The notes under the pieces are model-generated. The model was given only the letters and a program-made list of their open reading frames with translations. It was not told the DNA's origin and did no database searches. Shown here in pieces: positions 1-5,318 of a DNA stretch of 6,915 nucleotides. Source of the stretch: Pseudobacillus lumedeiriae (GTDB lineage Bacteria; Bacillota; Bacilli; Bacillales; Domibacillaceae); NCBI RefSeq assembly GCF_044891285.1, contig NZ_JAUIYO010000033.1, positions 1 to 6,915 on the forward strand, written 5' to 3'. The translations under genes and the position numbers were made by a program. The first letter of the stretch is position 1; each line of letters opens with the position of its first letter.

Positions 1-632
1 CACAATCGATCGTGAAATCAGCCTTCGGCTTCTCCGGCCAAAAATGTTCGGCATGTTCACGCGCGGTCATCGTAGAAGATGTATACGATCAAGTATTGAA
101 CCGTGCAGTGGAATTAACGAAAGAATTGACAGTCGGCAACCCAATGGATAACCATTTCATGGGACCAGTGATCGACCAGGCTTCTTTTGACAAGATCATG
201 CGCTACGTAGAAATCGGCAAAGAAGAAGGCCGCATCGCAGCAGGCGGTACAGGCGACAGCGAAACAGGCTATTTCGTTCAACCGACAATCGTAGCAGATG
301 TAGCTCCAAACGCACGCTTAATGCAAGAAGAAATCTTTGGCCCAGTTGTAGCGTTTGCGAAAGCAAAAGACTTCGATCATGCATTAGAAATCGCGAACAA
401 CACAGAATATGGTTTAACGGGTGCTGTCATTACGAAAAACCGCATGAACATGGAAAAAGCGCGTGAAGAATTCCACGTTGGAAACCTTTACTTCAACCGC
501 GGCTGTACAGGTGCGATTGTTGGGTACCAGCCATTTGGCGGCTTCAACATGTCAGGTACGGACTCCAAAGCCGGCGGTCCAGATTACTTACAGCTTCATA
601 TGCAGGCAAAAACAACATCTGAAATGTTCTAA
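1..632 (+). CDS. pruA: L-glutamate gamma-semialdehyde dehydrogenase (P5C dehydrogenase), C-terminal part, 5' end outside window
   Basis: This enzyme oxidises glutamate-gamma-semialdehyde (the open form of P5C) to glutamate with NAD+, the last step of proline and arginine breakdown. It acts in the cytoplasm. The reading frame is open from base 3, so the GTG at 12 is an internal Val codon and not a start. About 209 residues are present of a family usually near 515. The catalytic Cys lies in GQKCSA (codon 45-47). The cofactor-binding EEIFGP motif follows at about 327-344, and the C-terminal signature GFNMSGTDSKAGGPDYL is typical of the P5CDH subgroup rather than generic aldehyde dehydrogenases. 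The symporter putP and regulator putR follow on the same strand, which matches B. subtilis putC (ycgN) rather than a roc operon. Synonyms in use are putC and rocA. The function is secure; which paralogue name applies is inferred from context. Confidence 0.95.
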   Translation, partial: QSIVKSAFGFSGQKCSACSRAVIVEDVYDQVLNRAVELTKELTVGNPMDNHFMGPVIDQASFDKIMRYVEIGKEEGRIAAGGTGDSETGYFVQPTIVADVAPNARLMQEEIFGPVVAFAKAKDFDHALEIANNTEYGLTGAVITKNRMNMEKAREEFHVGNLYFNRGCTGAIVGYQPFGGFNMSGTDSKAGGPDYLQLHMQAKTTSEMF

Positions 633-650
633 TTACTATTTGCACTATAG

Positions 651-685
651 GAGGCTGTCCCTTTACCTATGGGACAACCTCTCTT
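651..685 (+). terminator. Imperfect hairpin between pruA and putP, possible partial terminator
   Basis: The arms 651-661 and 671-681 form an 11-bp stem with one C/A mismatch around a 9-nt loop. The downstream tract (TCTTCTACATTT) is only partly T-rich, so termination is likely incomplete. It sits 18 nt after the pruA stop. It could lower, rather than block, readthrough into putP, or stabilise the 3' end of the upstream mRNA. Confidence 0.6.
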
Positions 686-743
686 CTACATTTAATATGT
701 TATCTATATCGAAATACGAATGAATGTAAGCAGTTACAATGAA

Positions 744-752
744 TGCTATAAA
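744..752 (+). promoter_or_regulatory. Candidate extended -10 element upstream of putP
   Basis: TGC-TATAAA reads as an extended -10 (TGn followed by TATAAA, 5/6 to TATAAT). No good -35 lies 16-18 nt upstream, which extended -10 promoters can tolerate. Transcription would start near 758, just ahead of the AAAGGAGG ribosome binding site at 764-771. It would allow putP to be expressed separately from the upstream put genes. This is read by eye only, in an AT-rich spacer where chance matches are common. Confidence 0.35.
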
Positions 753-778
753 AAATAATTTTAAAAGGAGGATTTACT

Positions 779-2260
779 ATGTCCAATGAAATGTATCAAT
801 TAATAGCCATTATTATTTACATGGCTGCGATGGTTTTCATCGGTTGGTATGCATTTAAACGTACATCCAACTTGACTGATTACATGCTTGGCGGGCGCTC
901 ACTTGGACCGGCAGTAACGGCTTTAAGTGCCGGAGCTGCAGATATGTCGGGCTGGCTGCTCATGGGGCTTCCGGGTGCCATTTTCTTGAACGGGCTTGTT
1001 GAAACTTGGATTGCAGTTGGACTGACGATCGGCGCCTATTTGAACTATACATTAGTTGCACCGCGTCTTCGCGTCTACACACAAGTATCAGGCGATTCAA
1101 TTACAATTCCGAGTTATTTGGAAAATCGCCTGAAAGATAAATCACGTCTTTTACGTATTGCTTCAGGTATCGTTATTCTCATTTTCTTTACTTTCTACGT
1201 CTCTTCTGGAATGGTTGCCGGCGGAAAGTTTTTCCTTAGCTCATTCGGACTTGACTATCACCTTGGTCTTCTGCTCGTATCTGCCGTTGTTATTTTTTAC
1301 ACTTTGTTTGGTGGGTTTTTGGCAGTTAGCTACACAGATGTTGTCCAAGGGCTTATTATGTTTTTATCCCTTCTACTTATCCCAATATTTGGATTATTCC
1401 TTACGGGCGGTTTATCAGAAACGGCTGCGAGCATTCGGGAAGTAGACCCTCATTTGTTAAGCTTCGTTTCCGGTGCCTCCTTCTTAGGGGTTTTATCAGC
1501 GGTTGCATGGGGCCTTGGCTATTTCGGTCAACCACATATCATTGTACGTTTTATGGCAATCGGTTCGGTGAAAGATGTGAAAAGCGCACGCCGTATCGGA
1601 ATCGGCTGGATGTTCCTCAGTCTTTTTGGAGCGGTTGCAACGGCACTTGTCGGGATTGCCTATTATCACCAAAATAACGCGACACTGGCTGACGCAGAAA
1701 CGGTGTTTATTACCCTCGGTCAGATCATCTTCCATCCGTTCATTGCGGGTATTATGCTTGCAGCCGTTCTTGCTGCTGTTATGAGTACAATCTCTTCTCA
1801 GCTGATTGTCACGTCATCAGCGCTCATTGAAGACTTGTATAAAGCAGTCATTAAGACCGATGCGTCAGATAAACAGTACGTATTTTATGGAAGAGTAGCT
1901 GTTCTCGCCGTATCAGTTATCGCAATGGTGCTTGCTTGGCCAAATAGTGATTCCATTCTGAAAATCGTTTCGTTTGCGTGGGCTGGATTCGGTGCATCAT
2001 TTGGTCCGATCATCTTACTTTCCCTATACTGGAGGAAGATTACGGCCAAAGGAGCTCTTTGGGGAATGATTACAGGTGCAGTCACGGTTCTTATTTGGGG
2101 GAACGTTGATTCATTGACGAACACCATTTATGAAATTGTCCCTGGTTTTATCATCTGTTGGGTTGTTACGTATTTCGTAAGCCTTGCGACGTATCAACCA
2201 AATGATGAGATTGATAAAGAATTTACAGAAACACTTGAACTTCTTGAAAGAGAACGTTAA
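779..2260 (+). CDS. putP: Sodium/proline symporter PutP (solute:sodium symporter family)
   Basis: This is an inner-membrane Na+-coupled importer of L-proline, 493 aa against about 500 for E. coli PutP, with a hydrophobic pattern consistent with the family's 13 membrane helices. Key residues sit where PutP numbering predicts: Arg40 in LGGRSLG, and Asp55 and Ser57 in SAGAADMSGWLLMGLPGA (Na+/proline site region). Other family blocks are AWGLGYFGQPHIIVRFMA (residues 243-260) and AAVMSTISSQ (332-341), whose Ser336-Thr337 match the second Na+ ligands (Ser340-Thr341 in E. coli). The start is well supported by AAAGGAGG at 764-771, 7 nt before ATG. Lying between P5C dehydrogenase and a PucR-type regulator, it most likely feeds proline catabolism rather than acting as an osmoprotectant importer of the OpuE type, though sequence alone does not fully exclude the latter. 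Confidence 0.95.
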   Translation: MSNEMYQLIAIIIYMAAMVFIGWYAFKRTSNLTDYMLGGRSLGPAVTALSAGAADMSGWLLMGLPGAIFLNGLVETWIAVGLTIGAYLNYTLVAPRLRVYTQVSGDSITIPSYLENRLKDKSRLLRIASGIVILIFFTFYVSSGMVAGGKFFLSSFGLDYHLGLLLVSAVVIFYTLFGGFLAVSYTDVVQGLIMFLSLLLIPIFGLFLTGGLSETAASIREVDPHLLSFVSGASFLGVLSAVAWGLGYFGQPHIIVRFMAIGSVKDVKSARRIGIGWMFLSLFGAVATALVGIAYYHQNNATLADAETVFITLGQIIFHPFIAGIMLAAVLAAVMSTISSQLIVTSSALIEDLYKAVIKTDASDKQYVFYGRVAVLAVSVIAMVLAWPNSDSILKIVSFAWAGFGASFGPIILLSLYWRKITAKGALWGMITGAVTVLIWGNVDSLTNTIYEIVPGFIICWVVTYFVSLATYQPNDEIDKEFTETLELLERER

Positions 2261-2266
2261 TTAGAC

Positions 2267-2294
2267 AGCCTGCGGTATATGCCGCAGGCTTTTT
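2267..2294 (+). terminator. Rho-independent terminator of putP
   Basis: A perfect 9-bp GC-rich stem (AGCCTGCGG at 2267-2275 with CCGCAGGCT at 2282-2290) encloses a 6-nt loop and ends in a run of T at 2290-2294. It begins 6 nt after the putP stop codon. It separates putP from putR. Confidence 0.9.
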
Positions 2295-2350
2295 AACTGT
2301 TTTGTTGAATATCGTTTCTTTTTACAAAAATACTTTGTTACATTCCCCTA

Positions 2351-2373
2351 TTGATTTACGCTTCAGGAGCGTC
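2351..2373. repeat. Solo end of a dispersed Bacillales-type repeat, second copy in window
   Basis: These 23 bases, starting TTGATTTACGCTTCAGG, match the reverse complement of 5189-5211 at 19 of 23 positions by hand alignment. The latter is one end of the inverted-end element at 5128-5212. No opposite end can be seen within about 150 bp, so this looks like a decayed remnant. An internal 5-bp stem (ACGCT/AGCGT, 2358-2372) is also present. Confidence 0.45.
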
Positions 2374-2432
2374 TTCCCTCCTCTTCACTCAATAAAGGGA
2401 CATAATCATCGATAGTCATTAACAGAGCCTGT

Positions 2433-2480
2433 AAAAAGGATGAGGTGCAAAAGCTACCCCTTTCACACCCCGTCCTTTTT
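2433..2480. terminator. Long terminator-like hairpin in the putP-putR gap
   Basis: The arms 2433-2447 and 2466-2480 pair over 15 positions with one G-U and one A/C mismatch. The inner AAAG/CTTT (2450-2453 with 2460-2463) can stack above. The stem is flanked by A5 on the left and T5 on the right, so it looks like a terminator from either strand. No gene I can recognise ends here: putP already has its own terminator about 140 nt upstream. It may be backup insulation of putR, or the end of a short untranslated RNA. Confidence 0.5.
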
Positions 2481-2492
2481 GTCGTTCTCCAC

Positions 2493-2521
2493 TATACACA
2501 AAGCACTATTAACAGTATGAT
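2493..2521 (+). promoter_or_regulatory. Candidate sigma-A promoter of putR
   Basis: TATACA (2493-2498, 4/6 to TTGACA) lies 17 nt before TATGAT (2516-2521, 5/6 to TATAAT). This gives a start near 2528 and a leader of about 43 nt before the putR ATG. It lies just after the 2433-2480 hairpin, consistent with putR being transcribed on its own. The assignment is by consensus only. TATAGT at 2522-2527 is an alternative -10, but without a good -35. Confidence 0.4.
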
Positions 2522-2570
2522 TATAGTTGACTAATGAAGGCAATATTAATGAAATAAAAGGAGGAGCTGA

Positions 2571-3815
2571 ATGAGCCAACCGTTGGAAAAGATTTTTACA
2601 CTGACAGATATAAATGAGATTACCGAAATGGTCAGCACGTTTTTAAAAAAACCAGTCGTTGTAGAAAATGATCAATTTTCATTGCTGGCCTACAGCTCTT
2701 ATTATATTGAACATTTCGACAAAGCCAATCAGCAAACCATTTTTACAAAACAATGGCCGATATCAATCCTGGAAAAGTTTATAGATGAAGGCATTGTAGA
2801 ACAGTTGAAAAGTATTGACGGCCCTTTTCGCGTACCGCAAATTAAGGACATTGGCTTAAATCAACGTGTCGTTGTAAGTGCAAAGTATAAAGAACAAATA
2901 TTCGGCTACATATGGGTGCAGGAAACCGATCCCCCGCTCACAAATGCGCAAATGACTTTTTTACATAAAGTATCGCTTCATGTAGGCCGGCTTCTATATA
3001 AAGAAAATCAACTAAAAATCATGAAGGATGAGAAAAGAAGCCAATTTTACAAAAAGATTATCGATGAAACGTATCGAACTGAAAGTCAAATCAAGTGGGA
3101 AGCTGCTAACATGAACATCTCACTGCCTTCTATATTTATCGTCAATGTGTTTACAGTCGCTCAAGTAGATGGAGAGATCTTTGAGGAGCTGACAGAAACA
3201 GTCCGGCTGTTTACTCATGCGCTGAATCGGCCCGCCTATCTATTCACCGATGAATTGAAAATTATTGTGATCATCGGCAGCAATTCTCCAACTCCAGGTC
3301 AATTGCCCCAAAGTGCCGAAGAGCTGACAAACACTGTCTTAAGCCAATGCAAACACCAAACCGTATACGCAGGAATTGGCGGTGAATATACGTCTATCCT
3401 AAAACTGCGCCAAAGCTATTTAGAAGCGCTCCGAGTCATTAAAACAGCGGAATTTCTAAGCATTCCTTCCCTGTTAACATTTGAATACGATAAGCTTGGA
3501 GTCCTTCGCTATCTTGAATCCATTGCTCACTTTAACAGCGAAACATCGTATGTCAATCAAGATCTAGTAAAGCTTGAGCGAAAAGATCAAGAAAGCCAGT
3601 CAAATTTACTGCAAACATTAGAAGCCTATCTCTTGAATAATTGCCGCATTAAACCGACTGCGGAACAGCTTTTTATTCATACGAACACGTTAAAATACCG
3701 GCTCAAGCAAATTTCAGAGTTAACTTCTATTGATTTCGATGACTTTAACATGAAGTGCCAATTATTTATTGACCTACAGCTAATAAAAAGAAATAAACAG
3801 ACACCGGACCAGTAA
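2571..3815 (+). CDS. putR: PucR-family transcriptional regulator, probable PutR activator of proline utilisation
   Basis: This is a DNA-binding regulator of 414 aa, as expected for PutR/YcgP. The N-terminal part (about 1-150) looks like a GAF-type sensory region, with FGYIWVQE at 111-118. The middle (about 165-300) resembles the CdaR/PucR GGDEF-like domain, including GIGGEYTSILKLRQSYLEAL at 268-287. The C-terminal PucR helix-turn-helix spans about 345-405, with the family pattern QTLEAYLLNN, then AEQLFIHTNTLKYRLKQI, then ID. A strong AAGGAGG at 2558-2564 sits 6 nt before ATG. In B. subtilis the gene in this position activates putBCP in response to proline. The same role is inferred here from family and gene order. 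Its target operator would be upstream of putB, outside the window. The stop codon lies inside the loop of its own terminator. Confidence 0.85.
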   Translation: MSQPLEKIFTLTDINEITEMVSTFLKKPVVVENDQFSLLAYSSYYIEHFDKANQQTIFTKQWPISILEKFIDEGIVEQLKSIDGPFRVPQIKDIGLNQRVVVSAKYKEQIFGYIWVQETDPPLTNAQMTFLHKVSLHVGRLLYKENQLKIMKDEKRSQFYKKIIDETYRTESQIKWEAANMNISLPSIFIVNVFTVAQVDGEIFEELTETVRLFTHALNRPAYLFTDELKIIVIIGSNSPTPGQLPQSAEELTNTVLSQCKHQTVYAGIGGEYTSILKLRQSYLEALRVIKTAEFLSIPSLLTFEYDKLGVLRYLESIAHFNSETSYVNQDLVKLERKDQESQSNLLQTLEAYLLNNCRIKPTAEQLFIHTNTLKYRLKQISELTSIDFDDFNMKCQLFIDLQLIKRNKQTPDQ

Positions 3816-3832
3816 TGAGACTGTCCGGTGTC
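3800..3832 (+). terminator. Terminator hairpin of putR
   Basis: A perfect 10-bp stem (GACACCGGAC at 3800-3809 with GTCCGGTGTC at 3823-3832) can be extended inward by AGT/ACT past a single bulged base. The stem overlaps the last codons of putR and the TAA sits in the loop. The downstream tract is pyrimidine-rich with few consecutive Ts. On the opposite strand the flank is more T-rich. Confidence 0.7.
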
Positions 3833-3866
3833 ATCTGCTTATCCCTTTCCTCCTTAAAAAAAGAGA

Positions 3867-3896
3867 TTAATTGAACATCCTATACATAGCTATAAT
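3867..3896 (+). promoter_or_regulatory. Candidate promoter of the small membrane protein/SPFH pair
   Basis: A perfect TATAAT lies at 3891-3896. The -35 is poor: TTAATT (3867-3872) at an 18-nt spacer, or TTGAAC (3871-3876) at only 14 nt. Transcription would start near 3903, placing the palindrome at 3932-3945 about 30-40 nt downstream, inside the leader. An alternative is GTGACA (3931-3936) with CAAAAT (3954-3959) at 17 nt, but that leaves almost no leader before the ribosome binding site. Confidence 0.4.
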
Positions 3897-3931
3897 AAAA
3901 GAAGGAATTTATGGAATATGGCTGAACCGGG

Positions 3932-3945
3932 TGACAAATTTGTCA
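3932..3945. promoter_or_regulatory. Perfect 14-bp palindrome, candidate operator
   Basis: TGACAAATTTGTCA is its own reverse complement. Beyond one mismatched pair on each side, GG (3929-3930) and CC (3947-3948) also match, giving a dyad of 18 matching positions in 20. It lies 31 nt before the start of the 53-aa gene and downstream of the TATAAT. This size and symmetry suit a dimeric repressor such as MarR, GntR or TetR types. I cannot match it to a named regulator, and it does not fit the TnrA/GlnR consensus (TGTNA...TNACA). Confidence 0.5.
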
Positions 3946-3976
3946 ACCAATGTCAAAATAAAAGAGAGGTGATAGA

Positions 3977-4138
3977 ATGAAAGTATTTATCGGTTCAGTG
4001 ATTATTATACTCATCATTTCTTTTGGCATTTGGCTCATGCTTTCTCCTTCTTTTAAAAAGGTCGGAGACACCGCTCATCGGTTAAAAGAGAGATTGGGGG
4101 AGGATGAAAATGGAACAAATAAAACCGAAAAAAAGTAA
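3977..4138 (+). CDS. Small single-pass membrane protein (53 aa), unknown function, overlaps SPFH gene
   Basis: I do not recognise this protein. It starts MKVFIGSVIIILIISFGIWL and has one hydrophobic helix at about 3-22 with almost nothing before it. A short charged tail (about 26-53) follows, with an amphipathic stretch FKKVGDTAHRLKERLGED and a Lys/Glu-rich end. A ribosome binding site (GAGAGGTGAT, within 3963-3972) stands before the ATG. The gene overlaps the start of the SPFH protein in another frame by 29-35 nt, depending on which SPFH start is used. The tight overlap, shared leader and membrane location suggest co-translation and perhaps interaction with the SPFH protein. That is inference from layout only. 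Small size and the lack of a recognised family keep confidence moderate. Confidence 0.65.
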   Translation: MKVFIGSVIIILIISFGIWLMLSPSFKKVGDTAHRLKERLGEDENGTNKTEKK

Positions 4139-4952
4139 TCGTAAAATTTTAGGCGGGGCTATTATTGCTGCTGCTTTAGTCATTGGATTAGCTTTACTGT
4201 CCTTATTTATTGAAAAAATTCCAAATGGATACGTTGGTGTTGTCTACAGTCCAAATGGCGGTGTTCAAAATGAAACACTTGGTCAAGGCTGGCACCTTGT
4301 CGGCTTGTTCGATAAAGTGACCATCTATCCAGTCCGAATGCAAACGGTAAACTATAAAGATATTCAAGTAGCTACTTCAGACGGTAAAAACGTGACAGTT
4401 GACTTCGCCTATAACTACAGTATTCAGCCGGATAAAGTCGTCGAGGTCTTCAATAAATTCGGTCCTGTGCCGGTCGAACAAATTGAAGAATCCTACTTGA
4501 GAACGAGACTGTGGGATGCTGGCCGTAAAGCAATTGCTAAATACTCTGTCATTGACACATACGGCGAGAAATCATCAGAAGCCGCTGTCAACGTTCAAAA
4601 TCTATTTGCTGATGACATCGGCCGCTTAGGCTTCACGGTAGACAACTTGACGCTTGGTGTGCCAAAACCAGACAAATCGACACAGGCTGCAATTGACAAA
4701 CGTGTAGGAGCCGCACAAGAATTAGAGAGAAAACAAATCGAATTAAAAATTGCCAAGGCAGAAGCAGAAAAGAAACAAATTGAAGCCGAAGGGATCGCTA
4801 AATACAATGAAATCATTAGAAAATCCATTTCTAAAGAAGTCATTCAAAACAAATGGATTGAAAAATGGGACGGTAAAATGCCGAAAGCGACCGGCTCTAA
4901 TCAGTTAATTGAAATTCCAATTGACGACACACCCACTGAAGCAAATCAATAA
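4110..4952 (+). CDS. SPFH/Band 7 (prohibitin-family) membrane protein
   Basis: This is a membrane scaffold protein of the stomatin/prohibitin/flotillin superfamily, 280 aa from the ATG at 4110. A basic N-terminus precedes one membrane helix (about residues 13-34). The SPFH core then runs to about 190, including IPNGYVGVVYSPNGGVQ, the GQGWH turn and the VATSDGKNVTVDFAYNY block. An Ala/Glu/Lys-rich coiled coil follows (about 200-235), and the protein ends in a short acidic tail. Members form ring-shaped oligomers that organise membrane domains and often regulate membrane proteases; the client here is unknown. GGGGGAGG (4096-4103) abuts an upstream in-frame ATG at 4104 but is 6 nt from the ATG at 4110, so 4110 is the better start; 4104 would add Met-Lys. 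The gene overlaps the upstream 53-aa gene, which implies translational coupling. It is shorter than flotillins and lacks their long C-terminal region. Confidence 0.88.
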   Translation: MEQIKPKKSNRKILGGAIIAAALVIGLALLSLFIEKIPNGYVGVVYSPNGGVQNETLGQGWHLVGLFDKVTIYPVRMQTVNYKDIQVATSDGKNVTVDFAYNYSIQPDKVVEVFNKFGPVPVEQIEESYLRTRLWDAGRKAIAKYSVIDTYGEKSSEAAVNVQNLFADDIGRLGFTVDNLTLGVPKPDKSTQAAIDKRVGAAQELERKQIELKIAKAEAEKKQIEAEGIAKYNEIIRKSISKEVIQNKWIEKWDGKMPKATGSNQLIEIPIDDTPTEANQ

Positions 4953-4960
4953 AAACATAG

Positions 4961-5009
4961 GGCTGACCCAAAAGGTCGTTAAAAACGGCTTTTTAGGGTC
5001 AGTCTTTTT
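4961..5009 (+). terminator. Strong Rho-independent terminator of the SPFH gene
   Basis: The arms GGCTGACCC (4961-4969) and GGGTCAGTC (4996-5004) pair with one G-U. Pairing continues inward almost without a break (AAAAG with TTTTT, then GTCGTT with AACGGC) to an AAA loop, apart from a bulged A at 4995. T-rich sequence (TTTTTCTTC) follows. It begins 8 nt after the SPFH stop. Confidence 0.9.
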
Positions 5010-5127
5010 CTTCATTTCAACGTTTTTTCATTGTTTTTCAGTAGATATTGCCCGCTTTTTTAAATGCTGGGTAACACAAATAAGACCCCATTTCTTTGAC
5101 ATCATTCAAACGATTATTTTTCACTGA

Positions 5128-5212
5128 GTTGATTACAGTAGAAGGAGCTTTAGCGACGAGGATGCTTACCGTTTGCCTCGCGGAAAACGAAGCGCCTGAA
5201 ACGAAAATCAAC
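5128..5212. repeat. Decayed 85-bp intergenic repeat with inverted ends (Bacillales type)
   Basis: The element runs from GTTGATT (5128-5134) to AATCAAC (5206-5212). Its two ends match as imperfect inverted repeats at about 16 of the first 23 positions. An inner CGAGG/CCTCG pair (5157-5161, 5176-5180) can close a hairpin. The right part (CGCGGAAAACGAAGCGCCTG, 5179-5198) resembles a longer palindromic repeat that I recall as common between genes of Bacillus and relatives. That resemblance is from memory and not from a search. It appears shortened and mutated, and no coding sequence lies inside. The rest of the 4953-5318 gap holds only the two terminators and AT-rich sequence. Confidence 0.5.
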
Positions 5213-5234
5213 GGACAAGTTTAAAGAGCCACAT

Positions 5235-5272
5235 AAAAAAGATGCCCCTAAAAGTTATACTTTTGGGACATC
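5235..5272 (-). terminator. Rho-independent terminator of the yjiH-type gene
   Basis: Read on the - strand, the stem GATGTCCC-AAAAG (5272 to 5260) pairs with CTTTT-GGG-CATC (5254 to 5241) around a 5-nt loop, with one mismatch and one bulged base. It is followed by six Ts (complement of 5240-5235). It lies about 47 nt after the stop of the - strand gene. From the + strand the flank is less T-rich, though an alternative AAAAGATG/CATCTTTT pairing exists. Confidence 0.85.
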
Positions 5273-5318
5273 CTCATCTTTTATGATAGTCAACCTATTT
5301 TACCTTTTTACTAATGTG

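Noticed and set aside
12..14. GTG as a start codon for the dehydrogenase
   Set aside because: The frame stays open to the window edge, the catalytic Cys comes only 11 residues later, and the whole NAD+-binding half would be missing; the gene is simply cut by the window.
463..723. Alternate-frame open stretch overlapping the end of pruA and the following hairpin
   Set aside because: It lies in a different frame within a conserved enzyme gene, has low-complexity composition and no ribosome binding site.
2363..2419. An 18-codon - strand frame starting MTIDDYVPLL in the putP-putR gap
   Set aside because: There is no convincing ribosome binding site or promoter and the frame overlaps a repeat fragment; its length is expected by chance.
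3951..3965. CAAAAT with upstream GTGACA as the promoter of the small membrane gene
   Set aside because: Matches and 17-nt spacing are fair, but the transcript would begin within a few bases of the ribosome binding site, and the TATAAT at 3891-3896 is a better -10.
5038..5124. A 28-codon - strand frame from GTG, ending KKAGNIY, in the gap after the SPFH terminator
   Set aside because: It has no ribosome binding site and no recognised family. It could be the remnant of a larger gene or transposase next to the decayed repeat, but nothing in the sequence proves that.
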